Assembly (NCBI RefSeq): GCF_013371085.1
Contig: NZ_JABWCV010000001.1
Span: 1-64,000 of the forward strand
Source of the DNA: Vreelandella maris
Lineage (GTDB): Bacteria; Pseudomonadota; Gammaproteobacteria; Pseudomonadales; Halomonadaceae
Length of the DNA stretch: 64,000 nt
Reading direction: 5' to 3'
The translations under genes and the position numbers were made by a program. The notes beneath the pieces were generated by a model. That model saw only the letters and a program-made list of their open reading frames with translations, made no database searches and was not told where the DNA came from. This document shows, piece by piece, positions 9,120 to 17,586 of the stretch. Each line of letters starts with the position of its first letter. Positions within the stretch are counted from its first letter, which is position 1.

Positions 9120-10090
9120 CCAGTTTGCTCCGCATTAATTGAAGCATCTCGGCACTCTTGCAACGGCGATGCGGCGCGCGTGACAAGACCGTAGTGCGTG
9201 TAAAGGTCGTCCAGCATGGCATTGGCCGCCAAAATGCCGCCGCCCATCATCCAGCTGACCGGGTCGACCTCGAATACACGCCCGTGTTGCACGGCCGAGA
9301 GCTGCTGCCAAAGCGGGTGTCCCTGCCAGTGCTGATAATTATCCGCAATAGCGGGGTCATCAGGCTCCAGCAGAATGAACAGTACGTCGGCCTCTAATAC
9401 AGGAATGTTTTCGGTGCTGGTGAGCTTCATGCCCCAGCCTTGAGTGGGCAGAGTCTCTGGCTGCGCAAAGCCCAGCTCGGTTAATATCGAGCCCGCAAAA
9501 CCACGGGTATAAATACGCACGTGATCACTTTTAAAACGCACCACGGCCACTTTTTGTGGCCAGTCACTGCCTAACTTGGTGGCGATCTGCTGGCTAAAAT
9601 CGTCAGTTCGTTTTTCCCAGCGCTGCAGGAGCTCACTGGCCTCTGCTTGGCGGCCAGAGGCATCGGCGACAATCGTGAGCGTGGTTTTGAAATTAAACAC
9701 CGTTGGCGCTGACACCGTGGGCGCAATTGCGGTGAGCAGCGGCGCGATGCTGGCGTGGCGGAAATCGCTGGCGATGACCAGGTCGGGATTGAGCCAAGCA
9801 ATCTTTTCCAAGTTGGGCTGCGTTTCCAGCCCCACGTGCTCAACGCTAGCCAGTGGATCGCGCAGGTAGCGATACATGGGCTTTTCAAGCCAGGAATCGA
9901 CCACGCCGATCGGCGTCAGCCCCAGGGCAATAGCGCTGTCAGTCGCTCCCTGGTAAAGCGTAACGACGCGTGGCGACTCAGTTGAAGCGTGTAGCGGGGC
10001 GGCGGGGGCGAAAAGTGGAAAGAGCGCCGCGGTGGCTACAAGCAACACACGTATCCAATCCTGACAGCGATGAAAGTGTGCGGTTTGCAT
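9113..10090 (-). CDS. periplasmic iron-siderophore binding protein
   Basis: The periplasmic receptor of the ABC importer, FecB/FhuD class. From the preferred ATG at 10088-10090 it is 325 residues, with a Sec signal peptide (about 1-35, ending APLHA) and then SPRVVTLYQGATDSAIALG and IGVVDSW, typical of class III binding proteins. No lipobox Cys is seen. The longer reading from 10153 begins inside the Fur box and inserts an unlikely hydrophobic leader, so I reject it, although the ribosome-binding site before 10090 is weak. The gene ends with a short Cys-containing tail. Confidence 0.85.
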   Translation of the reverse strand: MQTAHFHRCQDWIRVLLVATAALFPLFAPAAPLHASTESPRVVTLYQGATDSAIALGLTPIGVVDSWLEKPMYRYLRDPLASVEHVGLETQPNLEKIAWLNPDLVIASDFRHASIAPLLTAIAPTVSAPTVFNFKTTLTIVADASGRQAEASELLQRWEKRTDDFSQQIATKLGSDWPQKVAVVRFKSDHVRIYTRGFAGSILTELGFAQPETLPTQGWGMKLTSTENIPVLEADVLFILLEPDDPAIADNYQHWQGHPLWQQLSAVQHGRVFEVDPVSWMMGGGILAANAMLDDLYTHYGLVTRAASPLQECRDASINAEQTGC

Positions 10091-10143
10091 ACATGCCACT
10101 GGCTGGTAGAAGTCTAAAAGCAGAATGATGGCATGAGATAAAA

Positions 10144-10162
10144 GATAATGCAAAGCATTATC
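10144..10162 (-). promoter_or_regulatory. strong Fur box controlling the siderophore ABC operon
   Basis: A perfect 7-5-7 inverted repeat (GATAATG, 5 bases, CATTATC) that agrees with the Fur consensus at 16 of 19 positions. It lies 54 bases before the binding-protein start and overlaps the stop codon of azlD. It is the strongest of the four Fur-like sites in the locus. Confidence 0.8.
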
Positions 10163-10493
10163 AAATGTAAGCTATCACCTGCACTAGCCCAAATACCGCT
10201 ACCCCAGCCGCCACTGGCCAGCCCAATGAGCGTAATTTCCACCATACCAATAGTGTCACAGAGAGCCCGATGGCCGTTGCGAACCAGGAGATCGCGCTTG
10301 GGTTGACCGGCATGATGGATACACCCAAAACCGCCGCAATCATCAGCGGGCCGAGAATGCCAAGCCACTGAGGCATGTTATTAATCCCGGTCGCGCTGTT
10401 TAAACGGCGTTGCATCCAGAGGAAAGGCACTACGCGCATGAGCAGAGTACCCAGTGCCGAAGCCACCACGGCTAGCCAGAGTGCAGTGCTCAT
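10161..10493 (-). CDS. azlD: AzlD-family branched-chain amino acid exporter small subunit
   Basis: A 110-residue inner-membrane protein with four hydrophobic helices. It matches the AzlD family, the small partner of AzlC in branched-chain or other amino acid export: TLLMRVVPF near the N-terminus and the helix AVLGVSIMP are characteristic. It overlaps azlC by 4 bases. Its stop codon overlaps the Fur box of the downstream siderophore operon, so the two transcription units are packed without spacer. Confidence 0.85.
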   Translation of the reverse strand: MSTALWLAVVASALGTLLMRVVPFLWMQRRLNSATGINNMPQWLGILGPLMIAAVLGVSIMPVNPSAISWFATAIGLSVTLLVWWKLRSLGWPVAAGVAVFGLVQVIAYI

Positions 10494-11212
10494 GGGTTAC
10501 ACCTCCCCGTTTGAAACTTGACTATATAAAAACAGAGCGCACCGCAGGCGGCAGCTAGCGGAATCGCGACGTTGCTCCAGCCATAAAACGTTAATAACAG
10601 TGCAGAAAGAATCGTGCAGCTCAGCGCCAAAGCCCAGCGTTTGTCGGTAAAGCGCGGCGCGACCATGGTCAGAAACAGTGCGGGAAGGGCGAAGGGCATC
10701 ACTTCACCGAGCAGCGGCCAGCGGGCGGTTAACGTTTCACCCGCTGTAGCGCCAACCATGGTGCCGACAATCCACACCCCCCAGGCCAGTAGCGATGCGC
10801 CGACAAACCAGCCAAATCGCTCAGGCGCAGCGAGCTGTGGAAGCCGCGTAAGCGCCAGGGCAAATACCTGGTCTGTCAGGCCATGCATCAGCCAGGGCCA
10901 GTGGCCGCTGCGCGGTAATAATGCCGCGAGGTTCGGGCCGTACACCACATGGCGTACGTTGATTAGCAGCGTCATTGCCACCACTAACCAGAGCGGTGAT
11001 CCCGCCGCCACCATGCCGACGAACAAAAACTGCGAGGCACCGGCGTAAATCAGCGCCGAGATCGCGGCGGCTTCCCACATGCTAAACCCCGCCTGGGTGG
11101 CGACTAATCCAAACGAGAGCGAGACCGGTATATAGCCGCCCAGCAGGGGAATAGCTTCACGCACGCCTTTGAATGCGTTGCGGATTGGGGAGTGGCTGGC
11201 AAGTTGGTTCAT
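10490..11212 (-). CDS. azlC: AzlC-family amino acid exporter large subunit
   Basis: A 240-residue inner-membrane protein. The N-terminal GVREAIPLLGGYIPVSLSFG and the segment LIYAGASQFLFVGM are family signatures of AzlC, which with AzlD exports branched-chain amino acids and analogues. It overlaps azlD (downstream) and the regulator (upstream) by 4 bases each, so the three form a tightly coupled operon. The substrate is not proven by sequence. Confidence 0.88.
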   Translation of the reverse strand: MNQLASHSPIRNAFKGVREAIPLLGGYIPVSLSFGLVATQAGFSMWEAAAISALIYAGASQFLFVGMVAAGSPLWLVVAMTLLINVRHVVYGPNLAALLPRSGHWPWLMHGLTDQVFALALTRLPQLAAPERFGWFVGASLLAWGVWIVGTMVGATAGETLTARWPLLGEVMPFALPALFLTMVAPRFTDKRWALALSCTILSALLLTFYGWSNVAIPLAAACGALCFYIVKFQTGRCNP

Positions 11213-11739
11213 GGCGTTTCGCCTTTTATGCCGTAGGTGATGGTCATCATCAAGGTGGCTTCTGTTTCTTGGGTACGATAAAGATGCGGCTGGTCAGCAG
11301 CGAAGGTGATCGTATCCCCTGGCCCAAGCTGGGTAGTGTCGCCTGCTGGCCCCGCTTCAAGCGAGCCGCTAATCAACGTCAGCGATTCGCGAGTGCCAGC
11401 GGTATGGGCTTCGGCATGGCGCAGGGTGTGGGGCGCGCAGCGCATCCAATAGGCATCTACTTGGGGAGTATCTTTGCCCTGATCAATTAAACGCACCTGC
11501 ACGCCATCTTCGCCTAGCGGTACGGTAATGGGCGCCACTAATGTACCGAAAGGGACGTTGAGCTGCACCGCCAACCGCCAAATAGTATCCAGCGTTGGAT
11601 TACCGTTCCCCTGCTCCAGGCGGCACAAATTGGATTTGGCAATGCCCGCGTCATTGGCTAACTGCGAAAGTGACCAACCCCGGGCTAATCGCAGTGACTG
11701 TAAATGTTGACCTAAGGTGCTTAGGGAGAGCTGATCCAT
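11209..11739 (-). CDS. XRE-family regulator with C-terminal cupin domain
   Basis: A 176-residue DNA-binding regulator. Residues about 9-63 form a Cro/C1-type helix-turn-helix (LSQLANDAGIAKSNLCRLEQ). Residues about 105-170 form a small cupin (LISGSLEAG, then LGPGDTITFAADQPHLY) that would sense a small ligand, plausibly an amino acid. Its gene leads the azlCD operon with a 4-base overlap, so it is probably the local controller. The 32-bp palindrome 17 bases before its start codon is the likely autoregulatory operator. Confidence 0.88.
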   Translation of the reverse strand: MDQLSLSTLGQHLQSLRLARGWSLSQLANDAGIAKSNLCRLEQGNGNPTLDTIWRLAVQLNVPFGTLVAPITVPLGEDGVQVRLIDQGKDTPQVDAYWMRCAPHTLRHAEAHTAGTRESLTLISGSLEAGPAGDTTQLGPGDTITFAADQPHLYRTQETEATLMMTITYGIKGETP

Positions 11740-11755
11740 AATGGGGTGTCCGGCT

Positions 11756-11787
11756 GTTCTTTATATAGAACGTTCTATATAAAGAAC
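11756..11787 (-). promoter_or_regulatory. perfect palindromic operator upstream of the XRE-azlCD operon
   Basis: These 32 bases are an exact palindrome. They consist of two abutting 16-mers, GTTCTTTATATAGAAC and GTTCTATATAAAGAAC, each itself a near palindrome with GTTCT/AGAAC arms, so two regulator dimers could bind side by side. The A/T cores resemble a -10 element. The site is 17 bases from the regulator start codon and 110 bases from the broken MFS gene on the other strand. Confidence 0.7.
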
Positions 11788-11897
11788 GTTAGCCTGTCAA
11801 CGGTGGTAGCGAAAGCTTTCAGTGGCACTCTTTATGCATCTACTTTCTGCATGAACTTTTTTGATGACCTTTAAGTTGTCTGCTACGAGGAAACGCA

Positions 11898-12510
11898 ATG
11901 CGTTCATTGGCAATACTCAAACCGGTTAAATCGATACTGCAGAGCGTGGCGTTGTTGCTGCTGGGCAGCGATTATTGAATACACTGCTAACGCTGCGGGG
12001 AACTGATGAGAGCTTCTTCAGTGCGGTGCTCGGGATAATTATGTCTGGCTATTTTGTCGGCTTTATCTGCGGCATCTGGGTAAGTGGGCGTTTGATCAGG
12101 CGCATGGGTCACATCCGCACCTTTGGCTTCTGTGCCTCGATTTGTGCCTCGGTAGCGCTTTTGCACCTTATCTTTGTTAGCCCTTGGGTATGGTTTCCGG
12201 CTCGGCGGATATGCTGGTCATGCATGGCGCTGGCTGTGCAGTGGCGCCGATTGCGGCGGGCTCACTAATGGCGGCAGTGGGGAGCCACGGCCTACCGCTC
12301 TATATCGCCTGTGTGTTTACCCTACTGGGGCTTTATGCCATTTATCGTCGCCGCCACGTCACGGCATTGATTACCCACACCGCGCATTTTGAGCCGATGA
12401 TACTCAGCGCGATCTATTCGATGATCCGAGTTTTTATGAAGAGGACGAGCGCGAGCGTTTGGCTGGGCTTTTTAAGCTATCCAATAAGCGACAAGGAGTG
12501 GCTATTATAA
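11898..12510 (+). pseudogene. broken MFS transporter (YcaD-like)
   Basis: The start (MRSLAILKPVKSILQSVALL) reads into a frameshift near 11970 and continues as LLNTLLTLRGTDESFFSAV, then IMSGYFVGFICGIW, the first helices of a major-facilitator transporter of the YcaD type. After VSPWVWF (about 12190) the central part, roughly 250 residues, is missing. The reading resumes with the late helices (MVSGSADMLVMHGAG, then GLPLYIACVFTLLGLYAIYR). A further shift near 12410 separates the acidic tail (FYEEDERERLAGLFKLSN). One deletion plus two frameshifts make it non-functional. Confidence 0.75.
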
Positions 12511-12521
12511 AAAGCCACTCC
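12495..12521. terminator. hairpin between convergent genes, possible weak terminator
   Basis: A 9-bp perfect inverted repeat (GGAGTGGCT / AGCCACTCC) with a 9-base A/T loop, just past the end of sstT. No T run follows the stem on either strand, so intrinsic termination is uncertain. Confidence 0.3.
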
Positions 12522-12534
12522 CGGTAGTGAGCGT

Positions 12535-13758
12535 TTATGAACGCTTCGCCTCTTGTGACTGGCAGGCGGCAGCGGTGAAGAGGACATCCGTAGAGGAGTT
12601 GAGTGCGGTTTCGGTTGAGTCCTGTACCACGCTAATCACAAAGCCAATCGCCACTGCCTGCATGGCTACTTCGGTGGGAATGCCAAACAGGTTGGCGGCC
12701 ATGGGAATCAGCATCAGTGAGCCGCCCGCTACGCCTGAAACGCCGCAGGCCGCCAGCGCTGAAACCACGCATAGCAGCAGCGCCGTGGCGAAATCAACAT
12801 TAATCCCCAGCGTATGAGTCGTGGCCAGGGTGATCACCGTAATCGTAATGGCCGCGCCGCACATATTGATCGTCGCGCCTAACGGAATCGAAATAGAGTA
12901 GGTGTCAGGGTCGAGCTTCAGGCGGCGGCAAAGTTCTAGATTGACCGGAATATTCGCTGCCGAACTGCGGGTGAAAAAGGCGGTAATCGCGCTGCCCCGC
13001 AGGCACGTAAATACCAGTGGATAAGGGTTTTGTCGGGTGGTGATGTACACCAGTAGCGGATTGCTCACCAGCGCGACAAACAGCATGCAGCCGACGATCA
13101 CACCTAACAGCCGTGCGTAGTTGAGCAGCGCCTCGACGCCAGATTCTGCCAGCGTGCCTGCCACCAAACCCAGGATGCCCAGCGGTGCTAAACGAATGAC
13201 CAGGGTAACGATGCGGGTAATTGCTGCGGATAAATCGCTTAGTGCCTGTCGGGTGGTGTCGCTGGCTTGGCGCAGCGTTAAACCCAGGCCGATGGCCCAG
13301 GCCAAAATAGCGATAAAATTAGCCTCTATCAATGCACTAACGGGATTGGCCACGGCGTTCAACAGCAGATCGCGCAGGACGCTAAAAATATCTCCAGGTG
13401 GAGTGCCATCCACTTGACCTGCATTCAATGAAAGCTCTGTAGGAAAAAGAAAACTGGCCGCCACCGCAATGAAGGCGGCGATCAGCGTGCCAACCACATA
13501 CAGCACCAGCACAGGGCGCATGTGGGTAGGTTGACCTTTTTGATGAGCAGAGATGGCTGCCGCCACCAGCACAAACACCAAAATAGGTGCCACTGCCTGT
13601 AAAGCGGCAATAAATAGCTGGCCCAGTAAGGACACATCGCTGGCAACGCCCGGTGCAAACAGGGCGATCAATACCCCGGCAACGATACCGATTACAATCT
13701 GCGGGATAAGACCCAGCCGTAAAAGCGGCTGGAAAACTGCGTGGGCGGTGGCGAACAT
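12535..13758 (-). CDS. sstT: Na+/serine-threonine symporter SstT
   Basis: An inner-membrane Na+-coupled serine/threonine importer of the dicarboxylate/amino acid:cation symporter (DAACS) family. From the ATG at 13758 it is 407 residues. The family core is clear: [18 protein letters not shown] with the serine-rich loop, [19 protein letters not shown], and [15 protein letters not shown] start 11 codons upstream is possible, but GAGAG precedes the 13758 ATG and the known family start (short tail, then first helix) fits it. Its neighbours are unrelated, so it is probably a single-gene unit. Confidence 0.9.
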   Translation of the reverse strand: MFATAHAVFQPLLRLGLIPQIVIGIVAGVLIALFAPGVASDVSLLGQLFIAALQAVAPILVFVLVAAAISAHQKGQPTHMRPVLVLYVVGTLIAAFIAVAASFLFPTELSLNAGQVDGTPPGDIFSVLRDLLLNAVANPVSALIEANFIAILAWAIGLGLTLRQASDTTRQALSDLSAAITRIVTLVIRLAPLGILGLVAGTLAESGVEALLNYARLLGVIVGCMLFVALVSNPLLVYITTRQNPYPLVFTCLRGSAITAFFTRSSAANIPVNLELCRRLKLDPDTYSISIPLGATINMCGAAITITVITLATTHTLGINVDFATALLLCVVSALAACGVSGVAGGSLMLIPMAANLFGIPTEVAMQAVAIGFVISVVQDSTETALNSSTDVLFTAAACQSQEAKRS

Positions 13759-13972
13759 GGCGCAACTCTCAGGTAGTGAAAAGGAGGGCATTACGGCGAT
13801 GGGCCACTAATGCACCTGAAAGGGGCGGTATTCTACCAGTTGCTTGTAGTCTGCGGGCGGCTGTGTAAAAGACTCGCAGGCTATATACTGAAAATGTCGT
13901 CGAGTGTTCAAACTCAGCGGTGCTTTACTCACAACTTGCTGTTTACCTAAAAAAAGTCCAAGGAACTTTCCA

Positions 13973-14302
13973 ATGCGGATCAGAACGGTGTTGGTTGCAC
14001 TCGTGGCGCTAATAGCGTCATCACTGGCGGTAGCGGCAGATTACTATGTGGATATCACTAATCGAACCGGCTACACCATTTACTACATGTACGTGAGCCC
14101 GGGGAGCTCAAAAAGTTGGGAAGAGGATGTGTTGGGAAGTGATGTGTTGATGAACGGCGATACTCAACGGGTGACGTTAACCGGATATACCAACCCTTAT
14201 TTTGATATCCGCCTCGTCGATGAAGATAATGACAGCTACACCTTCTTGAACGTGGATGTCTCAACTGAAGACATTATCGTCACGCTGGATCATCTCGATT
14301 AA
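13973..14302 (+). CDS. small periplasmic protein of unknown function
   Basis: From the ATG at 13973 (AAGGAA ribosome-binding site 7 bases upstream) it is 109 residues with a clear signal peptide of about 22 residues (ends LAVAA). The mature part has YYVDITNRTGYTIYYMYVSP, SWEEDVLG, GDTQRVTLTGY and DIRLVDEDNDSYTF, which looks like a single small beta-sandwich domain rich in Tyr and Asp. I recall similar short secreted proteins being labelled argininosuccinate lyase in databases. That label cannot be right for a protein this small with an export signal. Function unknown. Confidence 0.75.
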   Translation: MRIRTVLVALVALIASSLAVAADYYVDITNRTGYTIYYMYVSPGSSKSWEEDVLGSDVLMNGDTQRVTLTGYTNPYFDIRLVDEDNDSYTFLNVDVSTEDIIVTLDHLD

Positions 14303-14325
14303 CGCCTGCCGGTGTCTATAAAAAT

Positions 14326-14358
14326 GCCCCTGCCGAGAAAGCGGCCAGGGGCGTTTTT
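14326..14358. terminator. bidirectional intrinsic terminator
   Basis: The stem GCCCCTG / CAGGGGC has A residues before it and TTTTT after it. It lies between two convergent genes and could serve both. Confidence 0.75.
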
Positions 14359-14376
14359 AAAAGCTAAATTAGCGGG

Positions 14377-14718
14377 TCAAGCCGCAACAACGCGAACTTG
14401 TGCAGGTGCTGTATTTGTTGGCTTGTGCATTGGTTCGTCATTCTCCGCGAGCAGTTCACTCCCGGTCATTTCTGACGTCATTTCAGCTTTCATTTCTGTA
14501 TGGCCACGCTGCGTTAAGGCGATAACGTCAGGCGATGTGCCCCATTTAAGCAGCATCTCATCCAGTAATTGTTCGGCTTTTTCAGACTGGCCCCACTGGC
14601 TAAGCAGTTGGGCAATAGCGTAGTCGCACTCGGGAGTATCGAAGAGTTCATCCTTGATATCTTGAATGGCGATCTGAAGGCCCGCCAGGGAAAGGTCATT
14701 TAACGTTTCGCTATGCAT
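14377..14718 (-). CDS. hypothetical cytoplasmic protein, TPR-like helices
   Basis: From the ATG at 14716-14718 (GGAG ribosome-binding site 8 bases upstream) it is 113 residues. Residues 10-55 are helical, with YAIAQLLSQWGQSEKAEQLL resembling a tetratricopeptide-type helix pair. The C-terminus is low-complexity and Met/Glu/Thr-rich. No catalytic motif or membrane segment is seen. It lies between a terminator and the phosphatidyltransferase gene, reading in the same direction as the latter, 134 bases after it. Confidence 0.6.
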   Translation of the reverse strand: MHSETLNDLSLAGLQIAIQDIKDELFDTPECDYAIAQLLSQWGQSEKAEQLLDEMLLKWGTSPDVIALTQRGHTEMKAEMTSEMTGSELLAENDEPMHKPTNTAPAQVRVVAA

Positions 14719-14852
14719 ATCACTGCTCCGTGTGATTGCGACAGCGGTTAACCTGAGGTAACCGCCTGAATTTGAATGGTACGTGTGAGGTACGAAACTG
14801 AGCTTAATATAGCCGCCAATGAGAAGCAAATGCGTAAACAGCCCAGGGTGCG

Positions 14853-15476
14853 CTAAGGTTTTTCAGGCCTGCGTAGCGTCCAATAGCCACCCCATAAGCG
14901 TATTGCCGTTGTGATAAGACAAGCAATGGAGAATAGAGTCGCTAAGCTCGCAAAGTACGCTGGGAATAGACAAAAAACCACCAGCGTCATGACGGTTTCG
15001 GTGCCTTCGGTCAGCCCTTCTAAATAATAAAAGGCCTTGTTGGGAAAGTGGGGACGCTCTATCGCCTGCTGTTTGGTAGCAATCGCAAACGCCAAAAACG
15101 AGGTGCCGGTGCCGATAAAAGCAAATAGCAGCAAGGCAGCTGCTAGTGCGTTCTGGGCAGGGTTTGCCAGCGCGAACCCCAGCACCACGGCCGCGTAGAA
15201 AACAAAGTCGAGCCCGATATCCAAAAAACCGCCAGCGTCGCTAGTGCGGCCACTCAACCGTGCCAAGACCCCGTCCACGCCGTCACCGAGTCTGTTAAGC
15301 ACAATGACCAGCAGGGCCAACCCATACTGCTCGTATGCCAGCAGCGGTAATGCGGAAATGCCGATTAAAAAAGCGGTTAGCGTCACTTGGTCAGGCGTTA
15401 TGCCTACTTGCTGCAAGGGGCGTGCGATGCATTTTAAGGGGCGATGGGTAAGCGGCATTGTCCAGCGGTCGAGCAC
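14853..15476 (-). CDS. CDP-alcohol phosphatidyltransferase family protein
   Basis: A 207-residue inner-membrane enzyme that would transfer a phosphatidyl group from a CDP-activated lipid to an alcohol. The complete family motif D-x2-D-G-x2-A-R-x8-G-x3-D-x3-D is present (DGVDGVLAR, then GGFLDIGLD). About six hydrophobic helices follow. It starts with GTG, supported by TAAGGAG 6 bases upstream. The next ATG is six codons in and lacks such a site. The acceptor alcohol (glycerophosphate, serine, inositol or other) cannot be told, and no partner gene is adjacent. Confidence 0.85.
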   Translation of the reverse strand: MLDRWTMPLTHRPLKCIARPLQQVGITPDQVTLTAFLIGISALPLLAYEQYGLALLVIVLNRLGDGVDGVLARLSGRTSDAGGFLDIGLDFVFYAAVVLGFALANPAQNALAAALLLFAFIGTGTSFLAFAIATKQQAIERPHFPNKAFYYLEGLTEGTETVMTLVVFCLFPAYFASLATLFSIACLITTAIRLWGGYWTLRRPEKP

Positions 15477-15577
15477 TCGATTCTCCTTAATCTTAATGCG
15501 TCACTATTTATTTAATAGTTGCGCTAACTTACGCGGGCAATGCACTTATGTCACTGTTAGTAAGCGCTAATAATAAA

Positions 15578-15599
15578 ACTAAAGTCGTTAGACTTTAGT
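15578..15599 (+). promoter_or_regulatory. inverted repeat upstream of the DASS transporter, possible operator
   Basis: A perfect 9-bp inverted repeat (ACTAAAGTC, 4 bases, GACTTTAGT) lies 70 bases before the transporter start and about 100 bases from the divergent phosphatidyltransferase start. No T run follows, so a protein-binding site is more likely than a terminator. The regulator is unknown. Confidence 0.35.
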
Positions 15600-15669
15600 G
15601 GCAATTTTGGGCAAATGACTGGACTAATTGCCTATTGCAGTTAATAAAGGGCGCCAAAGGAGATCCAGT

Positions 15670-17400
15670 ATGGCCCTTGGGGCGGCTCATTTATCGCAAA
15701 GCTGCCGCCGACCTTTTCTTTTCACTCTGACCGCAAGTGGCGCTTACGTTATGCATAAAACAGCCCTGATGACGGTATGGGATCAGCTATGGCACTCCCA
15801 CTACCAAGCCAAAAAACTCTTGATGTGCGCGCTGCCCACGGGCGGTGCCGCGAAGGCGGCGGCTTCCAGTGCCAAGCGCGAGCCATCTCATCAACCTAAG
15901 CCACCTGCCTATACCAACCCACAGAAAATTGGATTGCTGCTTGGACCGCTGCTGTTCGCTTTTGTGGTGATGTTCTTTCACCCTGAAGATTTAAGCTTTG
16001 AAGGGCGTATGGTGTTGGCCACTACGTTGTGGGTGGCGGTGTGGTGGATCACCGAAGCTATCCCCATTCCTGCTACCTCGCTACTGCCCATTGTACTATT
16101 ACCCATTACCGGCGCACTGGATGGCAATACGGTAACGGCGGCGTACGGCAACCCGATTATTTTCCTGTTTCTGGGCGGTTTTATGATCGCCTTGGCGATG
16201 GAAAAGTGGGATTTGCACAAGCGTATCGCCCTGTCGATTATTGCCGTATTGGGCACCAGTATTAATAGCATTGTGTTCGGCTTTATGGCCGCGACCGGCT
16301 TTTTATCGATGTGGGTATCTAATACAGCGTCGGTGATGATGATGCTGCCTATCGGTACCGCGATTGTTTACCAGGTTAGCCAGGAACTTGAAAAAAGTGA
16401 TGGGGACCACAGTGACGAAATCGAAAAATTCAGTAAGGCTTTGATTTTTGGTATTGGCTACGGCGGTACCATTGGTGGCCTCGGCACGCTGATTGGCACG
16501 CCACCGAACATTATCCTGGCGGCGATTGTTAATGAGCTGTTTGGTATCGAAATCTCTTTTGCTGGCTGGTTAATGTTTGCTTTCCCTGTCGTGCTGGTGC
16601 TGCTGTTTAGCGCGTGGCTGCTACTGACACGGGTATTTTTCAGGATTGAATTTAGTCACTTGCCGGGTGGGCGGGAGCTTATTCACAAAGAAAAAGAGGC
16701 CCTGGGTAAAACCAGCTTTGAAGAGAAAGCGGTGTTGGTGGTCTTTCTGTTTGCGGCCTTTATGTGGATTACCCGCTCATTTTTATGGCAAGGCCAGATC
16801 ATTAATATCCCCGGCATCAATGACACCATGATCGCGGTGGTCGCGGCCCTGCTGCTGTTTTTGATCCCTTCCAAAAATAAAGGCGGCTGCCTGTTGGGTT
16901 GGGATATTGCCAAAGATGTGCCCTGGGGCATTTTGTTACTGTTCGGCGGTGGTTTAGCGATTGCCGCAGGGTTTGGCTCTTCGGGCCTGGCCGAGTGGAT
17001 CGGTGGGCAAATGAGCGTGTTGGAAGGCGTTAACTTCTTGCTGGTTATTCTCATAGCGACCGGTATGGTGTTGTTCTTAACTGAAATCACCTCAAATACC
17101 GCCACGGCCACGATGATTCTGCCGGTGCTAGCGTCGTTGGCCCTTGCACTGGATATTCATCCCTTTGTACTGATGGTGCCCGCCGCCATGGCCGCCAATT
17201 GTGCCTTTATGCTCCCGGTGGGTACGCCGCCTAACGCGATTATTTTCGCCACTGGTAAACTCAAAATCATTGAGATGGTGCGCACAGGCTTTTGGATCAA
17301 CATTATTGCCATGCTACTCATCGTCGCGGCGGTTTATTTCTTGTTGCCGGTGTTATGGAACGTGGATCTAACCAACTATCCCGATGCATTTCGGCGCTAA
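15670..17400 (+). CDS. DASS-family (SLC13) anion:Na+ symporter
   Basis: A 576-residue inner-membrane carrier of the divalent anion:Na+ symporter family, for dicarboxylates or sulfate. A long polar N-terminal tail of about 80 residues (Ala/Lys/Pro-rich) precedes the helices. Family landmarks are WWITEAIPIPATSLLPIVLL, the first SNT motif (WVSNTASVMMM), GTLIGTPPN, the second SNT motif (TEITSNTATATMI) and ANCAFMLPVGTPPNAI. The ATG at 15670 is chosen for its AAAGGAG site 7 bases upstream. An earlier TTG has none. A terminator follows, so it is a one-gene unit. Confidence 0.9.
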   Translation: MALGAAHLSQSCRRPFLFTLTASGAYVMHKTALMTVWDQLWHSHYQAKKLLMCALPTGGAAKAAASSAKREPSHQPKPPAYTNPQKIGLLLGPLLFAFVVMFFHPEDLSFEGRMVLATTLWVAVWWITEAIPIPATSLLPIVLLPITGALDGNTVTAAYGNPIIFLFLGGFMIALAMEKWDLHKRIALSIIAVLGTSINSIVFGFMAATGFLSMWVSNTASVMMMLPIGTAIVYQVSQELEKSDGDHSDEIEKFSKALIFGIGYGGTIGGLGTLIGTPPNIILAAIVNELFGIEISFAGWLMFAFPVVLVLLFSAWLLLTRVFFRIEFSHLPGGRELIHKEKEALGKTSFEEKAVLVVFLFAAFMWITRSFLWQGQIINIPGINDTMIAVVAALLLFLIPSKNKGGCLLGWDIAKDVPWGILLLFGGGLAIAAGFGSSGLAEWIGGQMSVLEGVNFLLVILIATGMVLFLTEITSNTATATMILPVLASLALALDIHPFVLMVPAAMAANCAFMLPVGTPPNAIIFATGKLKIIEMVRTGFWINIIAMLLIVAAVYFLLPVLWNVDLTNYPDAFRR

Positions 17401-17422
17401 TATAACCCATTAGCAAATCACA

Positions 17423-17448
17423 GCCTCGCCTTCGGACGGGGCTTTTTT
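17423..17448 (+). terminator. intrinsic terminator after DASS transporter
   Basis: A 6-bp stem GCCTCG / CGGGGC (one G-U pair) with loop CCTTCGGA is followed by six T residues. Confidence 0.75.
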
Positions 17449-17586
17449 ATAGCTGTTTTGACGTTAATTCACGCACATAAACAATGTTAATAATGGCGAC
17501 AGGCTTTAGACAAATAACGGTGCTTAACTATAGTGCTTCAAAGGTGTAAATGGAGTCAGAGGTATGATGTTATAAGGAGATAAGCA

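Noticed and set aside
10091..10153. Upstream extension of the siderophore-binding protein
   Set aside because: It begins inside the Fur box and adds a second hydrophobic segment before a normal signal peptide.
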